DNA from: Phialocephala subalpina
Taxonomy: Eukaryota > Ascomycota > Leotiomycetes > Helotiales > Mollisiaceae
Assembly (NCBI GenBank): GCA_900073065.1
Contig: FJOG01000042.1
Coordinates: forward strand, 248,001-312,000
DNA length: 64,000 nt
Direction of reading: 5' to 3'
How positions within the stretch are numbered: position 1 is the first letter of the stretch; every line of letters starts with the position of its first letter. The notes under the pieces are model-generated. The model saw nothing but the letters and a program-made list of their open reading frames with translations. It was not told where the DNA came from and made no database searches. Of this stretch, positions 43,468 to 56,031 are shown one piece after another. Made by a program: the position numbers and the translations under genes.

Positions 43468-44957
43468 TCATTGCACCTCAATCCCATTCTCACACCAAAT
43501 CCTCACCGCCAGCGGCTTATAATCAAACGTACTACACTCCACCCCACCCCTCTCCCTCTGCCTAGGATGCTGGCCTTTCAACTTCGTCCTCCACGTATGC
43601 TGAATACAATAACACCCCCTCTCCTCATGAACCGGACACTCCCCTCCGTTCCTAATCTTCTGCATAACATCTTCATGCCATCCCAATCCCTCAATTATCA
43701 TTCTCAGTTTCGCAAAAGTCTTCGTTCCCCAGGGAAATCGTGTCGACTGCATTCGTTGTGGTTCGGCGCGGCGCGGCGCAGGAAGGCGAAGGCTTCTTGG
43801 TAGTAGAACTTACGTGCGTCGAGGTTGCCGATTTTGAGTTGTGCTTTTCGCATTTGGGCGGAGGCTTTCTGCTTTCTGGCTTCAATTCTCGCCTGTTCTT
43901 CTGCTTCTTGTCTCTATCGAATAGCTTCCAACTCCCTCGCAGCGACTTGTCTTCGCTCTTCCTCTGCTCTCCTTTGGTCCTCCCTCATTCAGATTCTGAC
44001 TGTTTCTAGAACTTCTATTCCTTGGAGTGGATCAGGGTGTGCTTGGGTTCTCCTTGCTTGTGCTACTGCAGCTCGCCGACCTCGCTCTTCGAGTCGTCTT
44101 CTGTTCGCCGCTTGGGCTCTTTGGGCTATTTCAGCGTATTCTCGTGCTTCTCGGTTTTGGATTGTTGCTGCGATCATGCGTTCGCGCTGGACCTCCAGGG
44201 CTGTATGAGGGTGGGTGACATGTCGAGGTGGCGACTGAGGTTTTGGTTGCGGTTGAGATCGTATTCTGAGCACCGGTTGGCATTGCAACGGCGTGACTTG
44301 TGGTGGCTGTGATGGTGATGAAACAGTTGGGGCTAGTTCTTCTATTATCCTCTGCTATTCTCTCAGTGTCGTGGCTTCTTGCAATGGCCTCAAGTTGTCA
44401 TCTATCCAACCTCTCCTGGTTCTATCCTGGACTCTCTCCGCTTCTCCTAATCCCCTCAGACTCTCCTCATCTCGAGCTCTCTTCGTTTCATCCCGGGTCA
44501 TGCTCCCTTCTCCTAGCATTCTCGCGGCTTCATGCATTCTCCTTATACTCTCTAGATTACTAACTGCCCTGCTTTCATCTAGATCCCTCCTCTGTTCCTT
44601 CAACGTTCTTCGTTGCTCGTCCAGTGTTCTTCTCTGTTCATTCAGTACTTCCCTCTCTACTGCCAGCAAGTCGACCTCAAACTGACTAAAGCTCCTTGGC
44701 GGTCTTTCCTGTGCTGTTTCCGGGATTCTTGGTGTCTGCTCGACATAGACTATTTCCGAAGGTGATTCTAACCGTGCCCTTAATTGCGTCTGCGCTGACG
44801 ACACAGGACAACTCGAAGCTTGCGGTGTATACGGCGGAGATGGTTCCACAAGCGTACTCTGAGCTTGAGGCGTGTAAGGCGGTGGGGGAGAAGGGGATCG
44901 TGGTCTTCGTGTTGGAGGAGCCGGGGTGTGCGGAATATAATTGACCGGGTAGGGCAT
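43468..44957 (-). pseudogene. Decayed Arg/Glu-rich coiled-coil gene
   Basis: One minus-strand frame starts with ATG at 44957 (MPYPVNYIPHTPAPPT) and, read through stops, gives a coherent protein: Pro-rich N-terminus, then a long Arg/Glu/Gln coiled coil (EQRRTLDEQRRTLKEQRR, AREYAEIAQRAQAANRRR, EERRQVAARELEAIR). In-frame stops are TAG 44355-44357, TGA 43989-43991 and TAG 43914-43916. Each is one C-to-T step from Gln or Arg. After FAFLRRAAPNH the frame changes near 43733 (a CCC run) to a second frame that continues FPWGTKTFAKLRMIIEGLGW to TGA at 43468. One missing base would restore it. A GTAAGT at 43814 looks like a donor, but no acceptor gives a good frame. The family is not recognised; the C-terminal Cys/His-containing block is distinctive. 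Confidence 0.72.
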
Positions 44958-45318
44958 CTTCGCATGTTCTAGCTCTGGATTTCGAATGTTCTTGCAAATC
45001 TAGAACAATCTGGAAGGAATTGACTGGGTTATATATAGTTGATCAACCCGCCAATTCCCCAGACGTCATGAAAGTGTCACCAATAAGTGGTTTTGACGGC
45101 GGGAGGCCGGCGGGAGATAGACATTGGTAGCGAGGTCACATGCTCCTCATAGGACCCAAAGAACCACATCGTGACGCGCGACTTGGACTTTTTGAGTAGG
45201 GACCTAGCTTCGGATAGACTCTAGATCAAGTAGACCAGATTAAAATGTCCCATATATGATTTGAACATCTTAGCTTTGAACACCGACTGAGATTCAAACC
45301 CACAACCTCCACTTGAAG
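44958..45318. other. Divergent intergenic region
   Basis: 361 bp between two outward-facing starts (decayed gene left, small coiled-coil gene right). No element recognised. Confidence 0.5.
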
Positions 45319-45861
45319 ATGTCCTCCCAAATTACAAACCACACCAAGCAAGCCAACGTCGTGGAACTAAATCCAAACAGGCCGGCATTCGTGCCTGGAG
45401 AAATGTACCAAGCTCAACAAGCCAAAGTACCAGTATCTCACTGGGACGAAATGTCACCAGAACTCAAAGAACAAATGAAGGAGGCAATACAATGGAACGC
45501 AAATCACATGGGAGAAACATCTCCAACCCTCAAAGAAGGATATCTTCTGCTCGCCGCCGGACGCGAACATTCAGCAGACCCTCTGGAGGCTCGACGGACA
45601 ATGGGATTGATGCACGGGGTACTTAAGAAGATACAGAAAGAATACATCGAGCTTCAACGCGAGATCAGAACCAAAGATGCGGATATCAAGGCAAAGGATG
45701 CGAGGCTGGAGAATAATAGACGGAGGAATCTGAGGTATGGAAATGAAGTGGAAAGGCTGCAGAACGTTGAATACGAGTTGGAGTTCGAGGTCGAGAGGAG
45801 AGAGGCTGTGGAACGGGAGTTGCAGGAACTGAAGGCGTCGATGGCAGGGAGTCGGATCTAA
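45319..45861 (+). CDS. Small coiled-coil protein, family unknown
   Basis: An intronless ORF of 180 aa from ATG at 45319 (MSSQITNHTKQANVVELN); a TTG two codons earlier is not a likely start. The N-terminal 75 residues contain RPAFVPGEMYQAQQ and EMSPELKEQMKEAIQWNANH, probably helical. Residues about 95-175 are a continuous charged coiled coil (KKIQKEYIELQREIRTKDAD, ERLQNVEYELEFEVERRE). No signal peptide or membrane segment. It is divergent from the decayed coiled-coil gene to its left but I see no sequence relation beyond composition. Codon use and the intact frame suggest a real gene. Function not known. Confidence 0.7.
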   Translation: MSSQITNHTKQANVVELNPNRPAFVPGEMYQAQQAKVPVSHWDEMSPELKEQMKEAIQWNANHMGETSPTLKEGYLLLAAGREHSADPLEARRTMGLMHGVLKKIQKEYIELQREIRTKDADIKAKDARLENNRRRNLRYGNEVERLQNVEYELEFEVERREAVERELQELKASMAGSRI

Positions 45862-46341
45862 AGAAGTAGCTCGAGAGTTGGGGAGTCGATGTGGAGTACT
45901 AATCCTTGAATGTTGGACGGGCTTCCAAGTCACCATCGAAGGGATTTTGTAGGGTAGCAATTCTTGCTTGATCGCGATGTGAGATACCCTTTACATGCTT
46001 GCGTAAGGCCAGATGGTTGCGAATCAAAGAAATGCTTTGTGTCCAGCTTTGTAATTCAAAATGTGGTTTGCTGAGACGTCCTACTATACAGCTTTCATCC
46101 ATTTAACTGCTTGATATCCTCGAGTAGTCTTCGGACGACTTGAGCGTTCAAGCACCTTGCCATTCCACGGCCTTCGAGACTTCTCCTTACAGTTTGTAGT
46201 CCGTGACTACTTAGTTCTTTTGAGTCAGAGCATTTGATAGCGCTCATCTTTCCGAGCAGACTTCGCTTCCATATTTCTGGGGGTAACTTCCTTTACAAGG
46301 CCAAAGCGGAATTTGAAAGTAAAATGCTGGGTATCAAGAAT
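45862..46341. other. Convergent intergenic stretch
   Basis: 480 bp between the 3' ends of the small coiled-coil gene and the syntaxin gene. Nothing recognised. Confidence 0.5.
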
Positions 46342-47494
46342 TCAAGGTGGTGGTACATCTTCTTCCGGTTCGCCTCCGCCCCCACCACTATGCCGTTTCG
46401 GCTTAACAAGTAACAAAATAAACATCCCCACCACGAGGATGATCAGCAATAGGATTATCCTCCTCTTGGTACCTTTCCTCTGGTACCCGCTCGCTACTTT
46501 CAACTCCTTCTCTGCACCTTTGACATCTGTCGCCATTCGTTCGACGTTGTAGTCTATTCGATCCAACATCGTGCCTTGATCAATGATCATAGATTGTAAC
46601 TCTTTGAAGATGTCGGCTAGCTCGATGATGCCTTGTGCAATGTCTGTTATTTCTCGTTCCCGTTGCATGATAGCAGCGTCATTGGATGTGAGTTGCTTTT
46701 GTGAAGTTTGTTGGAGTGTTGATTGGGAGTATGATTTATCGGCGTCGGATTCCATTAGCGAGGGGTCGTTGTAATTGGTGTAGAGGGGTGTTGACGCTCG
46801 GTCTATTGGGGCGGACATGCCGCTGAGGCCGCGAAGTTCTGGGCATGTTAGATGGTTCTTGCACAATCTTGGTGGCGGGGGATATACTCTTCAGGTATGC
46901 GCTCTGCTTTTTCCTGAACCCTGCGCTGGCCTCTTGGACCCTTCCTGCCAAGGAGATCTGTATATTCCTCGCCATTGTCTCTTCTCCTTTGCTTATTCCC
47001 CCATGCTGTTGGCTCTCCCTAACCATCTGCTCTACCCTCTGTATTGCCTTCTGACATTGGTGGAAGCCTCTCGTAATGTCCTGTGTCAACCGTTCAATCT
47101 CCCCTTCCTCGTTCCGCTTGACTTCTTCATCGTCGAATCCTGGCAACACATGCTTCTGATGGAGCTTGTCTAGCTTCACGCTCTTTGCCGCAATATCGGT
47201 GAGATACTCTGTCACTTCATCTGATATGTCTGCCCACCGTGGGGGTAACAAGTCCATTTCTATGACTGCATCACCATCGTCTTCAAATGCGCCAGCGGAC
47301 ATGAGACCCTGGCGTTCAGAGGACCCCGAGGGAATGGAAGAGCTAAAGCCATTGCCGGAGGAGGAGTATTTCGGCTTCTTGGCTGGGTGGTGTGCGTATG
47401 ATTGGCGGTAGGAGATGTAGCTATGTAAATATCAGTATCAGAAGAGGTGTACGTGGAGGGATGCACTCTACAGATTGGTACGATCGCGCCACAT
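46342..47494 (-). CDS. TLG2: Syntaxin of the late Golgi/endosome (Tlg2/syntaxin-16 type)
   Basis: Model: complement(join(46342..46838, 46888..47420, 47472..47494)), 350 aa, introns 49 and 51 nt. The first exon codes only MWRDRTNL and the sequence continues YISYRQSYAHHP, the hallmark N-terminal peptide of this syntaxin group that binds its Sec1/Munc18 partner (Vps45 in yeast). Then follow a helical Habc domain (about 70-190, PPRWADISDEVTEYL), SAYLKKLRGLSGM, the Qa-SNARE motif (about 245-305, REREITDIAQGIIELADIFK, LQSMI with the central Gln), and a C-terminal anchor (RRIILLLIILVVGMFILLLV). After the anchor lies a short Gly/Glu/Pro tail. It mediates fusion of endosome-derived vesicles at the trans-Golgi. 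It is divergently transcribed from calmodulin. Confidence 0.93.
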
Positions 47495-47889
47495 GGCTGC
47501 GTGGGGACGAAGGAGGAAGGAATAGGAAGCTGGTTCAGTGCCTCATCTATCCGACAAAAGAGTAATTAATCGGGGTATCCGTGGTGCTGAAAAGAGTGAT
47601 GGCATGTTGTCTGGGCTTAAAGTCACTCGAGTTCGGAGCTCTCCCATGCTGCCCTCTCGTCAGCCTCAGGCATGGGGCTGGATTCCTGCATAGTTGGCTG
47701 GCTCGGCTGCCGTAAGGTTATTCTGTCAAACTCCCAGCAGCATTCACGCATCGCAATCAACACGCCTTTTCCCACGTCTGCCCACAACGACGACACCCTC
47801 GATTCTTCAACCATAAAAACCTCGAGCGGCGCATTACTTGTACCGTCTAAACACCTTTCACTCTTTTCGAACACTTTCGACCCTACAAC
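47495..47889. promoter_or_regulatory. Divergent promoter of syntaxin and calmodulin
   Basis: 395 bp between the two start codons. Pyrimidine-rich, with CAATC/CACGC stretches directly before the calmodulin ATG, as usual for strongly expressed fungal genes. No specific site claimed. Confidence 0.5.
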
Positions 47890-48865
47890 ATGGTACGAAA
47901 CCTTGGTTCCTGCATTCTCGCATGACCCCGCGATCTTGTTTCGTGGCCTGCGGGGAGGCGCAACAGCTTAGTGAAAGATGGGAAGCTAATGTGTTGGCTT
48001 GGTATAGGCTGATTCTCTTACTGAAGAGCAAGTCTCTGAGTTCAAGGAGGCTTTCTCCCTGTTCGTAAGTACCTTCTACCCCATCACTTTTCAGCCGCAA
48101 AGGGGGTGGGCACATTGGTGTACAAAGTTGGTCGCTGACAGAATTCTGTGCAACAGGACAAAGATGGCGATGGTTAGTGCTTTCCCTTCCTATTCTAGAG
48201 CTTCTACAATGGCCTGCGAGCTGTCCGACCTCGAGACTTTGAGACCTCGAAATATGTCGAACCGTTGCCTATCGAGTGTTGATAAAGGGGGACGATACAT
48301 CCCAGAAGAATGGGGACTGATGGAATTACAATAGGACAAATCACCACTAAGGAGCTGGGAACTGTTATGCGATCTCTCGGACAGAATCCCTCCGAGTCTG
48401 AGCTCCAGGATATGATCAACGAAGTTGATGCTGATAACAATGGCACTATCGACTTCCCAGGTACGAAGGCCCTGAATGGCGTGGGACATTGGACTGATAA
48501 GATGGCAGAGTTCCTCACAATGATGGCAAGAAAGATGAAGGACACCGATTCTGAGGAGGAAATCAGAGAGGCTTTCAAGGTTTGTATACCTGGGTCTATG
48601 AATTATAGGGGGGAAGTGCTGATAAGATGCCGCGATAGGTCTTCGATCGTGACAACAATGGATTCATCTCCGCAGCTGAACTCCGTCATGTCATGACATC
48701 CATTGGCGAGAAGTTGACAGATGATGAGGTTGATGAGATGATCCGTGAGGCTGATCAGGATGGTGATGGACGAATTGATTGTGAGAGCCCTAGTACATTT
48801 CCCTTGCTTCATATACTAACGTTGTTATAGACAACGAGTTCGTTCAACTCATGATGCAGAAGTAG
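47890..48865 (+). CDS. Calmodulin
   Basis: Model: join(47890..47892, 48008..48064, 48157..48172, 48335..48460, 48509..48579, 48639..48780, 48831..48865), exactly 149 aa. Exon 1 is the ATG alone, and exon 3 is only 16 nt. Four EF hands are complete: [36 protein letters not shown] and [12 protein letters not shown], each with Asp at positions 1 and 3 and Glu at 12. The start is MADSLTEEQ and the end is VQLMMQK. It is the calcium sensor activating calcineurin, CaM kinases and other targets, and is expected to be essential. The small exons mean any single-ORF search misses it. No anomaly in the coding sequence. Confidence 0.98.
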
Positions 48866-49640
48866 AGGTCTCTTTCGTGCTTTTCTATCTGCGTGGCAAG
48901 CGAGCAGGCATCGATTCTTGCATGTTGGGGGATCGTGGACATCAGGACATCGGTGATGCGGGGAAATGGTCTTAAGAAAAACGGTAGACTTGGTCGGTAT
49001 GGCTCAACGTTGCGATGATTACCCTTCAGAAATACAATTCGAGTTCTTGGTCGGAGAGCCATTGGGATATCTTTGTGTGTGTTCATGTGTGCTACCGTGG
49101 ACTTACCCTTGTGTTACCAGCCTCTCGAGCTCGACCTTCCGCACCCAAGAAAGACTTGTACTACGACTTTGTCTTGAGATGTTGCTTCTTGAACATGACA
49201 CTGATAGCTCAATATCTCACGTGCGAACTGATATCTGGATTTGACTTCTTGCAGACCCCTGAATTTAGTTAGACCCTTGTCAGCCTGGTCCCGATCTAAT
49301 TGCAGATCCCTGCCAAGACGGGGCAGCCTTCCAAGCATCATCATCAATGTCCCAAAGCTCCCGCGGCTGCATACCAACATTTGACAACCGCGACTGAACA
49401 TTTCTATTTCCGACATTCTTTCCAACAAATTCTTAGAGACCCAGAAATGGCCAGTTTCTAGATAACACCCTGTTAATTCTCCGTTTCGACTTCAGTCATT
49501 TGTTGCTTTTGCTTGGACACCGAGGCGTCACATCGATCTGGAACAAGAGTCTAGAGGGAGGCATGTGTGTCAACATCAACACCAACATCAACCTCACTCC
49601 TTCGACCTTCAACCCATCTCCACCTTAAACAACACTCAAA
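48866..49640. other. Intergenic region, calmodulin 3' flank and mannosidase promoter
   Basis: 775 bp. The last 100 bp before 49641 are C/A-rich with CAACATCAACACC-type tracts, a common fungal leader composition. No gene seen. Confidence 0.5.
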
Positions 49641-51523
49641 ATGCCAGCAGTACGCAGATGGCGGGTCGCTGCCCTCACCCTGTTCTGCACAATTGGCGGT
49701 CTTTACTACCTCACACGACAACCCAAAGCCTGGAATGGCTATGGCACCTACATCCCCGCCCTACCCAAAGTAATCATCCCAGATGGACACGTACATTGGA
49801 AGAAACTACCCGAGCGATATCCCGTTTCCTCATTAATCCCCTTACCAACAGGGAGACCGAAAGCGATTCCTCAAGTCCAAGTCAAACAACCAGCGGAAGA
49901 TGCGAAAGCGAAGGAAGTGCGGTTACAGCGCCGAGACGCCGTGAAGGAGAGCTTCCTGCATAGTTGGAAAGGCTACAAAGAGCATGCCTGGCTCCGAGAC
50001 GAAGTCGGTCCTATGTCAGGAACCTACAAGGATACATTTGGAGGATGGGCAGCTACCCTGGTCGATGCGCTGGATACGCTATGGATTATGGGGATGAAGG
50101 AGGATTTTGAGATTGCTGTGGCTGCGGTACAGCAAATCGACTTTACGACTACGGAATCGAAGGATGTTAATGTTTTCGAGACGACGATTAGATACATGGG
50201 AGGGTTTTTGGCGGCGTATGATATTAGTGAGGGGCAATATCCTTTGTTGCTTGCTAAAGCGGTGGAGGTGGGAGAGTTGTTGATGAGTTGCTTTGATACA
50301 CCGAATCGAATGCCGATTACAAGGTGGGATTGGAAGAAGTAAGTCTGCCGAATGTGGGTTTAGGGAGAAGGTCTAACATGATTAGGTATACCGAGGGAGC
50401 AGCTCAAAAGGCTCCACAGAGAATGCTGGTTTCTGAGCTTGGTTCTTTGAGCCTGGAGTTTACCAGACTTTCTCAATTGACTGGTGATTCTAAATACTAT
50501 GATTCTGTCGCACGCATCGGGGATGAATTCGAAAAGTCGCAGAACAGCACTCAGCTTCCGGGCATGTGGCCAGTCAGTATCGATGCATCTCTACCATCAT
50601 TCAGTGAAGATACCATGTTCACACTCGGTGGCATGTCCGACTCGCTCTACGAGTACTTCCCAAAGCAATTTCTATTGCTTGGTGGGCTTTTAGCTCAACC
50701 AAAGACCTTGTACGAAAACTTCATCGAAGTTGCGAAGGAACACTTGTTCTTCCGGGTATACAATCCCAAGAACGAAAACATCACTTTATCAGGCGATATA
50801 CGCACAAAGGAGAAAGAGCCCGAGCTTCTTGCACGCAGCCAACATCTAACATGCTTCACAGGAGGCATGGTTGGACTCGCCTCCAAAATATTCGACCGCC
50901 CCGCCGACCTAGCCGTCGCAGAAGAGCTTACTCAAGGCTGCATCTGGGCATACGACAGCAGCCCCAACGGCATCATGCCCGAAATCTTCCAAGCTCTTCC
51001 CTGCAAAAAGAACCACGACTGCACCTGGGAAGAAAAGATCTGGGAAGATGCCATCCTCTCCAACTACCCATCCGCCGCTACCACCACCGACGAAGAAAAG
51101 AGAACCCACGCCCAAAAAGTCATCTCCGAGCGTCGTCTCCCCAAAGGCTTCACGACAATAGACGATCGACGTTACATTCTCCGTCCCGAAGCCATCGAGT
51201 CCGTCTTCCTCATGTACCGCATGACAGGCAAAAAAATCTACGCCGAAGCAGCATGGCGTATGTTCCAAGCTATTGAGAAAGTATCACGAACTCCAATCGC
51301 GGCAGCAGCTATCATGGACATTACAAAGCCAGCAGGAGGCAGTGGGAAAGATGATGAGAATGAGGTGGGGGTTGAGGGGCAGAAAATAGATAGTATGGAG
51401 AGCTTTTGGTTGGCGGAGACGCTGAAATATTTTTATTTGTGTTTTGAGGAGTGGGATGTGGTGAGCTTGGATACGTTTGTGTTGAATACCGAGGCGCATC
51501 CGTTGAGGAGACCGAGGGCGTAG
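49641..51523 (+). CDS. Class I alpha-1,2-mannosidase (GH47), type II membrane form
   Basis: Model: join(49641..50338, 50386..51523), 611 aa, one 47-nt intron (GTAAGT, branch TCTAAC). It trims alpha-1,2-linked mannose from N-glycans in the ER/Golgi with a calcium-dependent inverting mechanism. A short cytosolic tail (MPAVRRWR) precedes a signal anchor (about 8-24). The (alpha/alpha)7 domain then shows FGGWAATLVDALDTLWIMGM, VFETTIRYMGG (acid near E180), MLVSELGSLSLEF, HLTCFTGGM, RRYILRPEAIESVFL (acidic catalytic region) and LNTEAHPLRRP, where the Thr of NTEAHP is the known calcium ligand. Length is normal for the fungal Golgi/ER enzymes. Single intron, no anomaly. Which compartment it occupies is not decided by the sequence. 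Confidence 0.95.
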
Positions 51524-51845
51524 GGGTTGGGTTGGGAACTCGTATCTAGTATTTGGGGTTTGGGAAGGAGTGAGGGAGTTTATACCCAGGATAAATATCT
51601 GGATGGGTTTGGGAATGGGAATGTAAAGTATTGTGATCCAACAGCGTTCTATTCTTCAAAACCTAGGCCTTCAAGGAAACTGGAGCATCTTCTTCCTTAG
51701 CAGCTATTTCGGCGTTAGTACGCCTCCTCGCATTTTACTATCTTCATCGCTTTCCACTTTGTCTCAGAAATCACAACTCCCCAACATCTACCCCTCTCCA
51801 TCGTCACCACCACTCTCACCTCCCTCAATACCTCTCTTCATAACT
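51524..51845. other. Convergent intergenic stretch
   Basis: 322 bp between the mannosidase stop and a small minus-strand open frame. Nothing recognised. Confidence 0.5.
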
Positions 51846-52172
51846 TCAGAACTCTCTCCTCAAAGTATCGAGAAGATCGCGTAACCCATTCTCCAGCTCT
51901 TTGATACGCCTTTCTCGCTTGCTGAGCTTGGTGCGGAGGGTCTTGTGCGCGTTCTCAATGTCGTCTAGTGCAGAGAATAGTTTTGCGGAATTGGGGGTTG
52001 GAGTTTGTATTGTGTCGGCTAAGAGTTGTCTGAATTCTTGGAAGTATGCTGTGATTTTGGGGTAGGTGGGTGTGGGATTCTGGGAAGAGTTTTCTTGTGC
52101 CTGGGCAGGCCCAGTTGGAGAAGGATCGGAAGTCGTTTGGAAATTTTTGTTGTTTTGATTAGAGATACAATT
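51846..52172 (-). CDS. Short coiled-coil open frame, start not found
   Basis: A minus-strand frame of 108 codons ends at TGA 51846-51848 and has no ATG. TGA closes it just upstream (52173-52175). Its first half is Pro/Thr/Gln rich (PSPTGPAQAQENSSQNPTP). The second half is a convincing heptad coil (SALDDIENAHKTLRTKLSKR, ERRIKELENGLRDLLDTLRR). Coding composition is good, so it is likely the last exon of a small gene whose first exon lies further right, or a decayed one. No acceptor was fixed with confidence. Unknown family. Confidence 0.4.
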   Translation of the reverse strand, partial: NCISNQNNKNFQTTSDPSPTGPAQAQENSSQNPTPTYPKITAYFQEFRQLLADTIQTPTPNSAKLFSALDDIENAHKTLRTKLSKRERRIKELENGLRDLLDTLRREF

Positions 52173-54439
<2,267 letters not shown>

Positions 54440-55032
54440 GGTCGCAAGTCTTCGATGTGAAAAGATAATGAGTCCATACATTCAGTATCAACAACCATTT
54501 GGTTTTTCTCACATTGCCAATCTAACCCCAGAAAAGTTACCCAACGTTCCTCGAAATCCAGAACGTTCAAATGCTCGTCGCCAGCCCAACCACTCCCCGA
54601 AACCCGTGATTATCCAGACAGCCATCCATATCCTCGGCAAAGGCAGTCGATTAGAATTATGAGTCTCACCCTTTCGATATCGAAGTCAAGATCAGCGTAT
54701 TATCTACATAGTTTCGCGGAAATCTTTCCTTTGAAATCTTCGCTAGCGTTTCGATCCCTTCTCGCTTAATACGAAGCGATTCTTACCCCTCCATCCACTC
54801 TCGTTCTCTGCGGCAGACGTTCACATTCAAAAAATTTAGCTCGGTCGATCTTGTAGTGCCGAGATTGAATGCAAGCTTCCATTCCGTCTGGTGTTTCTGA
54901 TAACAACATAGGCTTCCATTTCAAGATGTCCCAGACACTCTGGTACCAAGTACATGCTGCCCTGTACACCTACTTCCAATGACTGATCACGCCTCCGATA
55001 CACCTCTGGCCTCCCGCAAAATCCTTTTTAAC
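54440..55032. other. Intergenic stretch right of amine oxidase
   Basis: 593 bp. Plus ORF 54429-54662 and minus ORF 54766-54969 have no motif. Nothing supported. Confidence 0.45.
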
Positions 55033-55318
55033 TCAAAATTTAAAAGGGGCATTGACCTCTCCCGTTGGCAGACCCTTCAGACACTTTCTCCACCTGTTCT
55101 TGATTATCCTAACTGAGTCCTCTACATGGGGCATAGGCTCGGCAATATTACTAAAATGTTGAGCAATCTGCCGATTATTCATTGTCCGAAAGCTTATTTC
55201 AAACCAAATTAAATCACTCGCATATGCTTCACTTATGCTCTTAATAATAGAACACTCCCCGAGAGAAACGAAACCCCCACCACCCCGACCTCCAACCCTC
55301 CGTCCGCCGCATAAGCTA
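55033..55318 (-). pseudogene. Exon-like coding fragment, unknown family
   Basis: A minus-strand frame of about 95 codons ends at TGA 55033-55035. It starts after a TTACTTAG that could be a splice acceptor (about 55319). The text reads as real protein: SIISEAYASDL-like region, WFEISFRTMNNRQIAQHFSN, then a helix-turn-helix-like EDSVRIIKNRWRKCLKGL. The first ATG is at 55182, leaving only 49 aa. It may be an isolated last exon or a remnant of a transposon-derived DNA-binding protein. It is not part of a complete gene that I can build. Confidence 0.35.
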
Positions 55319-55671
55319 AGTAAGTACTATGCATTTGTATTTAATTCACATTTTAAGTTTTATACAATTATAATTTAATCACATAGAACTATCAATTTCA
55401 AGTGCAATACAAAGAATTTCATTGAGTTATACTCTTTACGAGGCTTACATATACTGCGCAACGGAAAACTTTATTTATTAGACGCTTACTGCTAATATGC
55501 TCACCATATTATAACTGACCCGAAGGTCACTAACCGCAACACTAGGGCAAAGCCTAAGTTGAGCTTATGCTTAACTTAGACACCATCGGATGCAAAGGAG
55601 CGTAAACTACCGCGTTTACTACTTGCACAACATTAGTACAACGTATGCTTGATTAATTTGGAACACTTGCC
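55319..55671. other. AT-rich gap
   Basis: 353 bp, clearly AT-rich with TATAC/TTATA runs. No ORF of note. Confidence 0.5.
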
Positions 55672-55926
55672 TTAGGCACTAGTCTTCTTAGCAGCCTTAA
55701 TCTTCTTAGTAGAGGCTTGCTTGCCGCGACCTGGGCATAGCGTTAGCATATGCTTAGAGCATGCTTGACTTAAGTATCTCACCTCGCTAGGAGACGGAGG
55801 ATCTTCTTCGTTGGGAGGCTCGCGACCACGCTAAATATAGTCAATATATGCGAAGGCTATGACCGGCATTGAAATGTTACGTACCTTTCTCTTACGAGAA
55901 GAGGGTAGTGGGGAACCAGCAGTAGA
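55672..55926 (-). CDS. Three small exons of a basic, AT-hook-like tail; gene incomplete
   Basis: Candidate exons complement(55885..55926), complement(55783..55830) and a last exon ending at TAA 55672. Junctions are textbook: acceptor after TACTGACCTTGGAAG, donor GTACGT, branch TTGAC with acceptor TTTAG, donor GTGAGA, branch GCTAAC. Exon 1 reads STAGSPLPSSRKRK and exon 2 reads RGREPPNEEDPPSPSE. The last exon, with the acceptor at GGCAAG, reads QASTKKIKAAKKTSA. The composition is that of a histone-H1-like or AT-hook nuclear tail. The upstream exons are missing or not recognised. The next thing to the right is the truncated 2EXR locus. It may be the true 3' end of that gene or of a lost one. Confidence 0.4.
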
Positions 55927-56031
55927 CTTCCAAGGTCAGTATATGCTAAGACGAGGAGCAACTCTGAATGGGCGATTAAGCGATTATTAAGATCGATCGA
56001 TCGGCGGGAGATCGGGATATTGCCGAGCTTT

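Noticed and set aside
44288..44400. An intron to remove the first stop of the coiled-coil pseudogene (GTTGGA ... GAATAG)
   Set aside because: It would leave the downstream exon in a frame with no coiled-coil character; three separate introns would be needed and none is convincing.
45262..45319. Possible tRNA B-box (GGTTTGAATCTC on the minus strand)
   Set aside because: No matching acceptor, D or T stems could be paired around it.
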